A stretch of 64,000 nt of DNA, taken from the NCBI RefSeq assembly GCF_000429365.1, contig NZ_AUBS01000002.1, forward strand, positions 186,001 through 250,000, given 5' to 3'. The stretch comes from Pseudodonghicola xiamenensis DSM 18339 (GTDB lineage Bacteria; Pseudomonadota; Alphaproteobacteria; Rhodobacterales; Rhodobacteraceae). The notes below the pieces were generated by a model. It was not told the origin of the DNA and ran no database searches. It saw nothing but the letters and a program-made list of their open reading frames with translations. Made by a program: the position numbers and the translations under genes. Below, piece by piece: positions 55,837 to 64,000 of the stretch. Each line of letters starts with the position of its first letter. Position 1 is the first letter of the stretch.

Positions 55837-56466
55837 TCATGGAATCGGCTCGAACAAAGCATCCGTGAGCTTGCAGTCGGTGATCGTGTCGCGCCCGCAG
55901 GGAACAGGTTTCAGGCTGCGCGACAGACAAACGCGTACCTCCTGAATATAGCCGCGCTGGCAGGTGACGGTCAGCATGTCGCCGGTCAGGGCGGGGTTGG
56001 CCTGCCGAAACGCATCCTCCACCACAGAGGCCGGCAGTTTCACCGTGCTCTTGAGCTTGCGGAAGACCGCCGGGCGGTTGATCCGGCCATAAGCCTCACG
56101 CGCGAGGGCGAAATAGGCCGGCGCCGACAGGCCCGAACAGACCCCGTGTTTCTTCCACTGATACCACGCCAGGCCCGACGTCCCCATGATATCGGCCATT
56201 TCGGCGGTCATGCGGCGGGTCGGCGCAGGCTCGGCGGTCCGGCAATACTCGGGCCAGCCCCGGTGATATTGCGGCCAGAGCCCGTGCAGCACCCAACCGT
56301 AATCACGCCCCGGATCACATTGTTCCGAATTGCGGCCCCGCCCTTCGGTGGCGCACCAGTTGGGCGACCAGCTCAGCGACATGACGTAATAATCGAACTG
56401 CCCGGCCTTTTCACCCCCGGCGAAAGCCGGCAGGGCCATCATCAGCCACAGGAGGATCCAGCGCAT
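55837..56466 (-). CDS. Ribonuclease T2 family protein
   Basis: The 209-residue precursor has a signal peptide (LLWLMMALPAFAGG) and the two active-site blocks WVLHGLWPQYHRGWPEYC (CAS1, His about 61) and WYQWKKHGVCSGLS (CAS2, Glu replaced by Gln-Trp-Lys-Lys-His pattern, with the second His). Several cysteines suggest disulfides. It degrades RNA outside the cytoplasm for nutrient recovery. In CAS2 the usual acid is E in WEKHGxC; here the matching residue is K (WKKHGVC), which deserves checking. Confidence 0.9.
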   Translation of the reverse strand: MRWILLWLMMALPAFAGGEKAGQFDYYVMSLSWSPNWCATEGRGRNSEQCDPGRDYGWVLHGLWPQYHRGWPEYCRTAEPAPTRRMTAEMADIMGTSGLAWYQWKKHGVCSGLSAPAYFALAREAYGRINRPAVFRKLKSTVKLPASVVEDAFRQANPALTGDMLTVTCQRGYIQEVRVCLSRSLKPVPCGRDTITDCKLTDALFEPIP

Positions 56467-56598
56467 TCACTCTTCCCTTATTTGCTTGAGCCTACTATAT
56501 AGGCCCGAAGTTCCCCCACAACGGAAACCCGTTCCGGAGACCCTCCGGGACCGCCCCTGATCCGGGCGACGGGAAAACTACGCGTAAGGAGACACGAG

Positions 56599-57375
56599 AT
56601 GGCAAAACTGCTGCACCCCAAGGCAACCGCCGTCTGGCTGGTGGACAATACAACGCTGACCTTCAAGCAGATCGCCGATTTCGTGGGCATGCACGAGCTC
56701 GAGGTTCAGGGCATCGCCGATGGAGACGTCGCGGTCGGGGTCAAAGGCTTCGACCCTGTCGCCAACAACCAGCTCACCCAGGAAGAGATCGACAAGGCCG
56801 AACAGAACCCGCTTCTGAAGCTGCACGTCAAGTTCAACCCCGCCGCCTCCGGCGAGGAAAAGCGCCGTGGCCCGCGCTATACCCCGCTGTCGAAGCGGCA
56901 GGACCGCCCCGCCTCGATCCTGTGGCTGGTGAAATTCCACCCCGAGCTGAGCGATGGCCAGATCTCCAAGCTGGTCGGCACCACCAAGCCGACCATCCAG
57001 GCGATCCGCGAACGTACCCACTGGAACATCGCCAACATCCAGCCGATCGACCCTGTGGCACTGGGGCTGTGCAAACAGTCCGAGCTTGACGCGGCAGTGC
57101 AGAAAGCTGCAGCCAAGCGCGCCGCCGAAGGCTCGGTCATGACCGATGACGAACGCCGCAAGCTGGTCAGCACCGAACAATCGCTGGGCATGGATATCGA
57201 ACCGAAGATCCCCACCGCGATCGAAGGCCTTGAAACCTTTACCCTGTCAGGCTCGCACGATGCGGATGAGGACAAACGGCCCGAACCCGACATCACCGAC
57301 GCCGACAGCTTCTTCAACCTGCCGGCTGGCGGGGCTGACGATGACGACGAGGATGAGGACGACTTCCGCCGCTAA
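56599..57375 (+). CDS. Cell-cycle regulator TrcR/DUF1013 family
   Basis: The 258-residue protein starts MAKLLHPKATAVWLVDNTTLTFKQIADFVGMHELEVQGIADGD in pieces typical of DUF1013, with GPRYTPLSKRQDRPASILWL and SKLVGTTKPTIQAIRERTHWN giving a helix-turn-helix-like segment. The C-terminus is very acidic (DDDDEDEDD). The family includes TrcR of Rhodobacteria/Caulobacter relatives, which associates with transcription of cell-cycle genes. It is monocistronic with a strong terminator. Confidence 0.88.
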   Translation: MAKLLHPKATAVWLVDNTTLTFKQIADFVGMHELEVQGIADGDVAVGVKGFDPVANNQLTQEEIDKAEQNPLLKLHVKFNPAASGEEKRRGPRYTPLSKRQDRPASILWLVKFHPELSDGQISKLVGTTKPTIQAIRERTHWNIANIQPIDPVALGLCKQSELDAAVQKAAAKRAAEGSVMTDDERRKLVSTEQSLGMDIEPKIPTAIEGLETFTLSGSHDADEDKRPEPDITDADSFFNLPAGGADDDDEDEDDFRR

Positions 57376-57401
57376 ACGCGCGCGCCCGCCGATCCAGCAC
57401 A

Positions 57402-57433
57402 CCCCCGAGGCCGATGGTCTTCGGGGGTTTTTT
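57402..57433 (+). terminator. Rho-independent terminator after the TrcR-like gene
   Basis: CCCCCGA and TCGGGGG enclose a GGCC/GGTC inner helix, followed by six T residues. It is 27 bases past the stop and before the BenE start. Confidence 0.9.
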
Positions 57434-57539
57434 ATGCGGCGTGGCCCCTCCCTGGCCCGACCAGTTCGGTTTTGACAGCCCCGGAGCGATACGGCATCTT
57501 GCCCGGGCCGGCACGATCCCGGCCACCGAAAGGAACATC

Positions 57540-58739
57540 ATGTCACCGCTCTTCAGGGATTTTTCCCTCAGCTCAGTCACATCGGGGCTGCTATCGGCTT
57601 TTGTCGGCTTTTCCAGCTCCTTCGCGGTGATCGTGCAGGGGCTGACTGCGGTCGGCGCCTCGCCGGCGCAAGCCTCCTCGGGGTTGATGATGGCGGCGGT
57701 GGCGATGGGTCTTGCCGGCATCGTCCTGAGCCTGCGCCACAAGATGCCGCTGTCGGTGGCCTGGACCACGCCCGGCGCGGCATTCCTGGCCACGCTGCAG
57801 GCGCCGGAGGGCGGCTTTGCCGTCACCGTCGGCGCCTTCATGCTGGCGGCGGCGCTGTGCATTCTGGCCGGGCTTTGGCGTCCGCTGGGGCGGCTGGCCG
57901 AATCGATTCCGATGACGCTGGCCAATGCGATGCTGGCGGGCATTCTGCTGCCGTTGTGCCTTGCCCCCTTTCGCGCCATGGGCCTGCTGCCCGAAATCGC
58001 GCTGCCGATCTTCCTGGCCTGGGCGATTATGGCCCGCATCAACCGGCTTCTGGCGGTGCCTGCTGCGGTCGTGGTCGCCGCCACACTGGTCGCCAGCGGG
58101 CTGGAACCTGGCGCCTTCGCCCCCGAACAGCTCTGGTCCGGGCCGGTCTTCGTGATGCCCCAGCTCACCCTGGCCGCCGTTGTGGGGATCGCCCTGCCGA
58201 TGTTCGTGCTGACCATGGCGTCGCAGAACGTGGCCGGCATCGCGGTGCTGAAATCCTTCGGCTACACACCGAAAGCAGGGCCGCTGATTTCTTTCACCGG
58301 TCTGGCCGCGCTGCTGTCGGCGCCGTTCGGATCGCCCGGCGTCAACATGGCTGCGATCACTGCCGCGCTTTGTGCCGGACCCGAGGCGCATCCCGATCCC
58401 GACCGCAGGTACTGGGCGGCCATCGTCGCCGGCATCGGCTATATCGTGATGGGCTTGGGCGCCGCGCTGGCGGTGGCGCTGATGGCCGTGGCACCGCCGG
58501 CGGTGATCGCTGCTGTGGCGGGCCTCGCGCTGATGGGGGCACTGACCGGTTCTCTGACCGCCTCCATCGCCCAGCCGGAAGCGCGCGAAGCCTCGGTCAT
58601 CACCGTGCTGATCACCGCCTCGGGCCTGTCCTTCTTCGGGATCGGCGCCGCCTTCTGGGGGCTGATCGCAGGGGCCGCGCTCTATGCCTGGGATACCCGC
58701 AAGCTGCGTCGTGCGGCGACAGCAGAAGCAGCCGAGTAG
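57540..58739 (+). CDS. BenE family benzoate/H+ symporter-like transporter
   Basis: The 399-residue protein has about 12 helices. The BenE pattern includes SLSSVTSGLLSAFVGFSSSFAVIVQGL near the start, WTTPGAAFLATLQA, MLAGILLPLCLAPFRAM, and NVAGIAVLKSFGYTP plus APFGSPGVNMAAITAAL. Substrates of the family are aromatic acids, but this protein could carry another. Start placed at MSPLFRDFS after AAAGGAAC; an upstream frame crosses the terminator. Confidence 0.9.
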   Translation: MSPLFRDFSLSSVTSGLLSAFVGFSSSFAVIVQGLTAVGASPAQASSGLMMAAVAMGLAGIVLSLRHKMPLSVAWTTPGAAFLATLQAPEGGFAVTVGAFMLAAALCILAGLWRPLGRLAESIPMTLANAMLAGILLPLCLAPFRAMGLLPEIALPIFLAWAIMARINRLLAVPAAVVVAATLVASGLEPGAFAPEQLWSGPVFVMPQLTLAAVVGIALPMFVLTMASQNVAGIAVLKSFGYTPKAGPLISFTGLAALLSAPFGSPGVNMAAITAALCAGPEAHPDPDRRYWAAIVAGIGYIVMGLGAALAVALMAVAPPAVIAAVAGLALMGALTGSLTASIAQPEAREASVITVLITASGLSFFGIGAAFWGLIAGAALYAWDTRKLRRAATAEAAE

Positions 58740-58742
58740 CGC

Positions 58743-59336
58743 TCAAACCTCCTTGCGGGCCCTGAGCGCTGCGCTGATCGTGCCGTCGTCGAGGTAATCG
58801 AGCTCTCCGCCGATCGGCACCCCCTGTGCCAGCGAGGTCAATTTCACCTGCCCCTCGAGTTGATCGGCGATATAATGCGCCGTGGTCTGGCCCTCGACCG
58901 TGGCGTTCAGCGCCAGGATCACCTCGGTGATGTGCTCGCCAGGGATGCGATCCAGCAGCTTGGGAATGCGCAGCTCTTCGGGCCCCACAGCGTCAAGCGC
59001 CGACAGCGTGCCGCCCAATACGTGATAGCGCCCCTTGAAGACCCTCGCGCGTTCCATCGCCCAGAGATCGGCGACATCCTCGACCACGCAAAGTTCACCA
59101 TTGGCACGGCGGTTGTCCTGGCAGATGTCGCAGATGTCCGACGTCGCCACATTGCCGCAATTGAGGCATTCGCGCGCAGTCGCGGCGACCTCCTGCATCG
59201 CATCGGCCAGCGGCGTCAGCAGCAGCGCCCTCTTGCGGATCAGGTGCAGCACCGCCCGGCGAGCCGAGCGCGGGCCGAGCCCGGGCAACTTGGCCATCAG
59301 CTCGATCAGATTTTCGATCTCGCGGTTTGCGGGCAT
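58743..59336 (-). CDS. recR: Recombination mediator RecR
   Basis: The 197-residue protein has the helix-hairpin-helix [22 protein letters not shown], four-cysteine zinc motif [16 protein letters not shown] (about residues 55-70), and the Toprim domain with [16 protein letters not shown]. It works with RecF/RecO to load RecA at gaps. Start chosen at the ATG after AGGTTGCTC; a TTG two codons upstream is possible. It follows ybaB, giving the common ybaB-recR order. Confidence 0.95.
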   Translation of the reverse strand: MPANREIENLIELMAKLPGLGPRSARRAVLHLIRKRALLLTPLADAMQEVAATARECLNCGNVATSDICDICQDNRRANGELCVVEDVADLWAMERARVFKGRYHVLGGTLSALDAVGPEELRIPKLLDRIPGEHITEVILALNATVEGQTTAHYIADQLEGQVKLTSLAQGVPIGGELDYLDDGTISAALRARKEV

Positions 59337-59400
59337 GAGCAACCTGTGCGGCGGGAATGCGGCCGGGCGGGACGCCCGGCCGATCTGTCAGATCCGGAGA

Positions 59401-59745
59401 TCAGAACGGCAGCTTGATGTCCTTCGGCAGGCCCATGCTTTCGGTCAGGGCGGCCATTTCCGCCTGCGCCTTTTCCCCGGCCTTGAGCTGCGCGTCCTTG
59501 ATCGCGGCAAGGATCAGATCCTCGACCACTTCCTTGTCATCGCCCGAGAAGATCGACGGGTCGATATCAAGGCCGACAAGTTCCCCCTTGGCAGTGGCGG
59601 TCGCCTTGACCAGACCGGCTCCGGCCTCGCCGGTAACGGTCAGATTGGCCAGATCTTCCTGCATCTGGGCCATTTTCGTCTGCAGTTCCTGGGCAGACTT
59701 CATCATCTTGGCCATATCGCCGAGCTGGCCGAGTCCTTTGAACAT
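59401..59745 (-). CDS. ybaB: YbaB/EbfC family nucleoid-associated protein
   Basis: The 114-residue protein starts MFKGLGQLGDMAKMMKSAQELQTKMAQMQE in the family pattern, with a coiled-coil N-terminus, a central beta sheet (VKATATAKGELVGLDIDPS) and a helical end. It binds DNA as a dimer. In most bacteria it follows dnaX directly; here two unrelated genes lie between them. It has a GGAGAG site ahead of its ATG. Confidence 0.94.
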   Translation of the reverse strand: MFKGLGQLGDMAKMMKSAQELQTKMAQMQEDLANLTVTGEAGAGLVKATATAKGELVGLDIDPSIFSGDDKEVVEDLILAAIKDAQLKAGEKAQAEMAALTESMGLPKDIKLPF

Positions 59746-59829
59746 GGGGCTCTCCTGAAAGGTGTTCGTGCTTGGTTCACAGATACGCGCGCAAGCGCCC
59801 CGGCACAAGACCACGCCACCGCGATCCCC

Positions 59830-60777
59830 CTAGCCCCGGCGCCCCGCCGCGATGCGAAAACGATCCCGATACGCCCCCGGGCTGAGCCCGGTCACCGCCT
59901 TGAACGCGCGGGAAAAGGCCGACACGTCCCGATACCCCACCGCCCAGGCGATCCCGGCGGTGCTTTCGCCGCCACGCTCCAGCGCGCCGCGCGCCTTTTC
60001 CACCCGCAACCGCTGCAGATAGGCCGCCGGGCTCATCCCGGTGGCGCGCAGGAAACGACGCAGAAAGCTGCGTTCGCTCATCCCCGCGCCGGCGGCGAGC
60101 ATGGCGACGGGCAGCGGATCGGCAAAATCGGTATCCATGCGCCGCTGCACCCCGAGGATCGCCACATCCCCATGGCTGCGCGGGGGGCGGAACCCGGCAT
60201 AGTGGCGTTGCTCCCGCCCGGCGGGATCGACCAGCAGGTGGCGCGCCAACCGCGTCGCCAGATCGGCGCCGAACCAGAGCCCCACCAGATGCAAGCCCAT
60301 ATCCAGCCAGGCCATCAGCCCACCGGCGGTGACCACGTCGATATCGTCGATCAGGATATGTTCGGGCTGTAGCTTCACCCCGGGAAAGGACGCACGAAAC
60401 CCGGCCTCCAGCGCCCAATGGGTGGTCGCGGGGCGCCCGTCCAGAAGCCCCGCCTGCCCCAGCCAGAAGGCCCCGGCGCAGACCGAACAGGCCAGCGCCC
60501 CTTCGGCATGCCGATCCCGCGCCCAATGAACCAGCGGATGATCCGGCGCTGCCTGCGTCGCCTCCAGCGACGGCGGAAAGACAAAGGCATCCACCGCGGC
60601 CTCGGGCCGATTTCCGGCATCGACGCGGATCAGATCGACTGCCGCGCCGGCGGCCCCCGCCCCGGTGAGGCGCGGCAGCAGGGCAAACATATCCGCCATC
60701 CCCTCCAACGCCGAGCGTTGCACACCGGGATAGGCGACCAGAGCCAGACGGATCGGAGAATTTGGCGATACCTGCAT
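59830..60777 (-). CDS. GlxA family transcriptional regulator (DJ-1/PfpI domain plus AraC-type HTH)
   Basis: The roughly 315-residue protein has a DJ-1/PfpI-like N-terminal domain (LALVAYPGVQRSALEGMADMF; the nucleophile elbow ACSVCAGAFWLGQAGLLDGR with Cys, about residues 97-116) and a C-terminal AraC HTH (MLAAGAGMSERSFLRRFLRATGMSPAAYLQRLRVEKAR and AVGYRDVSAFSRAFKAVTGLSPGAYR). Regulators of this type often control an adjacent hydrolase, here the divergent isochorismatase gene 81 bases away. ATGs at 60777 and 60789 are possible starts. Confidence 0.92.
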   Translation of the reverse strand: MQVSPNSPIRLALVAYPGVQRSALEGMADMFALLPRLTGAGAAGAAVDLIRVDAGNRPEAAVDAFVFPPSLEATQAAPDHPLVHWARDRHAEGALACSVCAGAFWLGQAGLLDGRPATTHWALEAGFRASFPGVKLQPEHILIDDIDVVTAGGLMAWLDMGLHLVGLWFGADLATRLARHLLVDPAGREQRHYAGFRPPRSHGDVAILGVQRRMDTDFADPLPVAMLAAGAGMSERSFLRRFLRATGMSPAAYLQRLRVEKARGALERGGESTAGIAWAVGYRDVSAFSRAFKAVTGLSPGAYRDRFRIAAGRRG

Positions 60778-60858
60778 GCAATTTGTCATAACCGCCAATA
60801 TCGAACTGCGTCAATCCGGGCCAGACTGCGCCAATCAATCGAAAGTGGGAGTTTCAAG

Positions 60859-61407
60859 ATGACCAAGCGCGCCCTGATCCTGGTGGATATCCAGAACGAT
60901 TATTTCGCAGACGGCCTGTGGCCAGTGGCGAAGATGCAGGAGGTGGCAGGAAATGCCGCGCGGCTGCTGATCCACGCCCGGGCCACCGGCGACCTGATCC
61001 TACATGTCCGGCACGAAATGGCCTCGGACCAGGCGCCGTTCTTCCGCCCCGGAACCCCGGGGGCCGAGATCAACCCGACCGTGGCCCCGGCAGAGGGGGA
61101 GGCCGTGATCACCAAGGCGCGGCCCAACAGCTTTCACGGCACCGGCCTGCTGGACCGGCTGCGGGCGGCCGGGGTCGAAGCGGTGACGATCTGCGGCGCA
61201 ATGAGCCAGATGTGCATCGACGCCACCGCCCGGGCGGCAGCCGATTTCGGATTTGCGGTGACCGTGGCTGAGGACGCCTGCGGCGCCAAGGAGACCAGTT
61301 TCGGCGGCGTCGCCCTCACTGCGGAACAGGTGCATGCCGCCTTCATGGCACCTCTGGCAATGAGCTATGCCAAAGTGATGCAGACAAAGGATCTGCTGGC
61401 GGATTAA
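60859..61407 (+). CDS. Isochorismatase-family cysteine hydrolase
   Basis: The 182-residue protein has the catalytic triad LVDIQNDYF (Asp10), ITKARPNSF (Lys about 84) and MSQMCIDATARAAADFGF (Cys about 118). Such enzymes cleave nicotinamide, isochorismate or other amides; without structural details the substrate is unknown. It is divergently arranged with a GlxA-type regulator, a common pair. Start at the ATG after AGTTTCAAG, where the ribosome site is weak. Confidence 0.92.
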   Translation: MTKRALILVDIQNDYFADGLWPVAKMQEVAGNAARLLIHARATGDLILHVRHEMASDQAPFFRPGTPGAEINPTVAPAEGEAVITKARPNSFHGTGLLDRLRAAGVEAVTICGAMSQMCIDATARAAADFGFAVTVAEDACGAKETSFGGVALTAEQVHAAFMAPLAMSYAKVMQTKDLLAD

Positions 61408-61416
61408 GCGCGGCAC

Positions 61417-61438
61417 AGGGCCCGGTCGCCCGGGCCCT
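61417..61438. terminator. Hairpin between convergent isochorismatase and dnaX genes
   Basis: AGGGCCCGG and CCGGGCCCT form a 9-bp stem with loop TCGC that touches the dnaX stop. It could terminate either convergent gene. No T run follows. Confidence 0.5.
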
Positions 61439-63243
61439 CAGCCATCCTCGAAGGGATCCCATTCATCCTCGACCTCCGGCAGCGCCTCCTGCGCCACTTC
61501 GGCAGCGATCTGCTCGGGGGTCCGGATCTGGGCGATCTGCGCCTTGGGAAAACGCGCCAGCACCGCCTGCACCAACGGATGTTCCGTGGCCTTTTCGCGC
61601 AGGGCGATCTCGGCGGCGTCCCGCTTTTCGGCGATGGTCTCGGCGGTTCCCTCGCCGGTGACGATCACCGCCCAGCGATTGCCCGTCCAGCTTTGCAGCT
61701 TGGTGCCCAACCGCTGCGCCAAGTCGGCAGGCGCCGCATCGCTGGGGGTGAATTCGATCCGCCCCGGCTGATAGGATACCAGCCGCACGCCGATTTCGAC
61801 CTCGACCAGAAGCTTGACGTCGCGATTGGTCCGGATCAGTTCGATCACATGATCGAAGGTCGGATAGCGGGAGAGCGCCTCGGCGACGTCTCCGGCGAGA
61901 AGGGCGGTGGGACCTCCGCCCGCCGAGCCGCGCGCGGCCACCGGGGCAGCACCGGCGCCAACGGCCGGAGCCTGCCAGCCCCGGGTCCCGGCATCGCCCA
62001 TGCCACCACCAGGACCACCGCCCCCCATCGGGCCGCCTGGCATCGGCGGCGGCGTATCCTGCAACTTGCGCAACAGTTCCTCGGGCGCCGGAAGATCGGC
62101 CACATGGGTCAGCCGGATGATCGCCATTTCAGCCGCCATCATGGCATTGGGGGCCGCCGCGACCTCTTCCAACGCCTTGAGCAGCATCTGCCACATACGG
62201 CTGAGCACCCGCATCGGCAGCGCCTCGGCCATGGCCAGGCCGCGGGCACGTTCATCCGGCCCGATGGTCGGATCCTCCGCAGCCTCCGGGGTGATTTTCA
62301 CGACGCTGACCCAATGGGTGATCTCGGCCAGATCGCGCAGAACCGCCATCGGATCGGCACCTTCGGCATATTGCGCCCCCAGTTCGGTCAGGGCGCCGGC
62401 GGCATCGCCGTGCAGGATCATGTCCATCAGATCCAGCACCCGGCCACGATCCGCCAGCCCCAGCATGGCGCGGACCTGATCGGCGCTGGTCTCACCGGCA
62501 CCGTGGCTGATCGCCTGATCCAGCAGCGATGTTGCATCCCGGGCAGAGCCTTCGGCGGCCCGGGTGATCAGCGCCAGCGCATCATCGGCGATCTCGGCAT
62601 GTTCGGCAGTAGCGATCTTGCGCAACAGCCCGATCATGTCCTCGGGCTCGATCCGGCGCAGATCGAAGCGCTGGCACCGGCTCAGCACCGTCACGGGCAC
62701 CTTGCGAATCTCGGTGGTGGCGAAAATGAATTTCACGTGGGCGGGAGGTTCCTCAAGCGTCTTGAGCAGCGCGTTGAATGCGCTGGTCGAGAGCATGTGA
62801 ACCTCGTCGATGATGTAGATCTTGTAGCGCGCAGAAGCCGCCCGGTAATGCACGGAATCGATGATCTCGCGGATATCGCCCACCCCGGTCCGCGAGGCGG
62901 CGTCCATCTCCATCACATCGACATGACGACCTTCCATGATCGCCCGGCAATGTTCACAAACGCCGCAGGGCTCCGTCGTCGGACCACCGGTGCCGTCCGG
63001 GCCGATGCAATTCATCCCCTTGGCGATGATCCGCGCCGTGGTGGTTTTCCCGGTGCCGCGAATCCCCGTCATGATAAAGGCCTGGGCGATCCGGTCGGCG
63101 GCGAAGGCATTCTTCAGCGTCCGCACCATGGCATCCTGGCCGACCAGATCGGCGAAGGTCTCGGGGCGGTATTTGCGGGCGAGAACCTGATAGGCTGGGC
63201 TGTCGGACAATGGGCTACCTGAAGGTCGGGGATTCTGGGTCAT
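61438..63243 (-). CDS. dnaX: DNA polymerase III subunit gamma/tau
   Basis: The 601-residue clamp-loader subunit has Walker A GIRGTGKTTTARIIAK (about residues 60-75), a zinc-binding set with CGVCEHC, the Walker B region KIYIIDEVHMLSTSAFNALLK, and SRC in VTVLSRCQRFDLR as the arginine-finger motif. The tau-specific C-terminal region follows residue 370 and includes a Gly/Pro-rich linker (PPPMPGGPMGGGGPGGG). I see no shift site that would make gamma. ybaB and recR, usually next, are displaced by two genes. Confidence 0.96.
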   Translation of the reverse strand: MTQNPRPSGSPLSDSPAYQVLARKYRPETFADLVGQDAMVRTLKNAFAADRIAQAFIMTGIRGTGKTTTARIIAKGMNCIGPDGTGGPTTEPCGVCEHCRAIMEGRHVDVMEMDAASRTGVGDIREIIDSVHYRAASARYKIYIIDEVHMLSTSAFNALLKTLEEPPAHVKFIFATTEIRKVPVTVLSRCQRFDLRRIEPEDMIGLLRKIATAEHAEIADDALALITRAAEGSARDATSLLDQAISHGAGETSADQVRAMLGLADRGRVLDLMDMILHGDAAGALTELGAQYAEGADPMAVLRDLAEITHWVSVVKITPEAAEDPTIGPDERARGLAMAEALPMRVLSRMWQMLLKALEEVAAAPNAMMAAEMAIIRLTHVADLPAPEELLRKLQDTPPPMPGGPMGGGGPGGGMGDAGTRGWQAPAVGAGAAPVAARGSAGGGPTALLAGDVAEALSRYPTFDHVIELIRTNRDVKLLVEVEIGVRLVSYQPGRIEFTPSDAAPADLAQRLGTKLQSWTGNRWAVIVTGEGTAETIAEKRDAAEIALREKATEHPLVQAVLARFPKAQIAQIRTPEQIAAEVAQEALPEVEDEWDPFEDG

Positions 63244-63418
63244 AACCTAGGGGTTGGGGGGCTTGAGGTCCAGTAGCGCCGCACCCATCCGCCCCCCCCC
63301 GCGCGTCGCAGACAACAATCATCGCCCCCTCCCGCGCGGCCGATTTCCTTCCCCTGCACGCCCCATTCACAAGATAAGAGCCCGACATATTCAGGACACT
63401 CCGGCCAACAGAAAAAAA

Positions 63419-63466
63419 TTAACAAGGATTTATCGCGCTTTAACCCGCATGGGATAGGTTAACCGC
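63419..63466 (+). promoter_or_regulatory. CtrA-like binding sites upstream of flaF
   Basis: TTAA-N7-TTAT at 63419-63433 is one base off the CtrA consensus TTAA-N7-TTAA. Two more TTAA half-sites occur at 63440-63443 and 63459-63462, the last inside the palindrome GGTTAACC (63457-63464). This lies 35-80 bases before flaF, in an otherwise GC-rich region. CtrA controls flagellar genes in Rhodobacterales, so motility-linked regulation is likely. Confidence 0.55.
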
Positions 63467-63500
63467 GAGGCAGTATAACAAAATCCCCGGAACAAACCGA

Positions 63501-63899
63501 ATGAGCATAGCCGCGTATAAGCGGACGATCTCGGAGACGGAGTCCCCCCGCCAGATCGAGCGCCGCGTCCTTTCCCGAGTTACCGCAGATCTCGAGCGGT
63601 TCGGCCCCGAGTTCGACCAAGCAGAAGCCAGCGCCGAAAAGCTCGCCTTGCTGGCCGGCGGGCTGAACGATGCGCTCTGGCGCAATCAGCGCGTCTGGAT
63701 GGCGCTGCAGGGAGATCTGGCCCAGCCGGGCAACCAGTTGCCCGCCGATCTGCGCGCCGGGCTGATTTCCCTGGCCGTCTGGGTCAACAGCCACAGCAAT
63801 GGCGTCATCAAGGGCAAGCACAAGGTGCAGCCGCTGATCGACATCAACAAGACGATCATCCGCGCGCTGGAAGGCAATCCGCTGCAAGTAATGGAATGA
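63501..63899 (+). CDS. flaF: Flagellar biosynthesis regulatory protein FlaF
   Basis: The 132-residue protein matches FlaF: SIAAYKRTISETESPRQIERRVLSRVTADLE at the N-terminus, NDALWRNQRVWMALQGDLAQPGNQLPADLRAGLISLAVWV in the centre, broken here into recognised segments. FlaF works with FlbT to link flagellin translation to assembly. It is followed 4 bases later by flbT, the usual order. Confidence 0.93.
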   Translation: MSIAAYKRTISETESPRQIERRVLSRVTADLERFGPEFDQAEASAEKLALLAGGLNDALWRNQRVWMALQGDLAQPGNQLPADLRAGLISLAVWVNSHSNGVIKGKHKVQPLIDINKTIIRALEGNPLQVME

Positions 63900-63903
63900 C
63901 CCA

Positions 63904-64000
63904 ATGGCACTGCGGCTGACACTGAAACCGAACGAAAAGATCGTGATCAACGGTTGCGTGATCCGCAACGCGGACCGACGCCAGACCCTGACGATCGAGA
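63904..64000 (+). CDS. flbT: Flagellar biosynthesis repressor FlbT, N-terminal fragment
   Basis: The first 32 codons are visible and read MALRLTLKPNEKIVINGC then VIRNADRRQTLTIE, the FlbT start. FlbT binds flagellin mRNA and destabilises it until the hook is built. The gene runs off the window end. It lies 4 bases after flaF, so the two are co-translated. Confidence 0.88.
   Translation, partial: MALRLTLKPNEKIVINGCVIRNADRRQTLTIE

Noticed and set aside
61438..63243. Programmed frameshift site in dnaX for gamma subunit production
   Set aside because: No A-rich slippery heptamer with a following hairpin was seen in the coding strand at the expected place.

Overview
The window is a GC-rich stretch of an alphaproteobacterial chromosome, most likely from a member of the Rhodobacteraceae (order Rhodobacterales). 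The evidence is the family-typical content: an ImuA-ImuB-DnaE2 mutasome, FlaF and FlbT, a TrcR/DUF1013 regulator, a DUF1523 protein, a two-domain family-14 glycosyltransferase, dense short-overlap operons with GTG/TTG starts, and a characteristic Rhodobacterales-type intergenic repeat. The genus cannot be fixed from the sequence alone. I see no phage, transposon, CRISPR array or integrative element.

Layout. 1-8.8 kb: housekeeping enzymes (acetyltransferase, CinA-like protein, sfsA, map, rsmD, a flavin reductase divergent from a peroxiredoxin, pterin dehydratase, FemAB-like protein, GDPD, RidA). 8.9-12.0 kb: the ABC and membrane-fusion subunits of a type I secretion system without a recognisable substrate. 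12.2-16.0 kb: an MlaA/MlaC lipid-trafficking pair and a class A penicillin-binding protein. 16.0-17.9 kb: glnK-amtB behind a good sigma-54 promoter. 18.1-20.1 kb: aromatic/aspartate aminotransferase and sulfurtransferase. 20.4-25.8 kb: imuA-imuB-dnaE2 with nested overlaps. 25.8-31.6 kb: MtfA-like peptidase, SmpB, a divergent sulfotransferase/glycosyltransferase pair, and several small envelope proteins of unknown function. 31.6-36.7 kb: creatinase, succinate-semialdehyde dehydrogenase, a single-domain globin, a small heat-shock protein and a secreted trypsin-like protease. 36.7-40.7 kb: the glycolate oxidase operon glcD-glcE-glcF. 40.8-43.9 kb: DUF599 protein, RlmH, RsfS and an MscS channel. 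44.0-52.2 kb: a dispersed leucine locus (leuC, leuD, leuB) interspersed with membrane, nuclease-like, dehydratase/epimerase-like and LysR genes. 52.2-58.7 kb: Na/Pi cotransporter, tRNA-Pro(CGG), LysR, DUF1697, RNase T2, TrcR and BenE. 58.7-63.2 kb: recR, ybaB and dnaX, interrupted by a GlxA-type regulator and a divergent isochorismatase-fold hydrolase. 63.4-64 kb: CtrA-like sites followed by flaF and the start of flbT.

The main functional themes are DNA damage tolerance, envelope construction, nitrogen sensing, photorespiratory glycolate use and branched-chain amino acid synthesis. The most promising less-described items are the paired sulfotransferase/GT14 locus, a repeat with conserved hairpins lying between genes, an EEP-fold protein whose usual catalytic residues are replaced, a 5' leader with a heat-shock-type promoter before hsp20, and two unannotated small ORFs. 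I found no single locus that is convincingly a new defence or mobile system.
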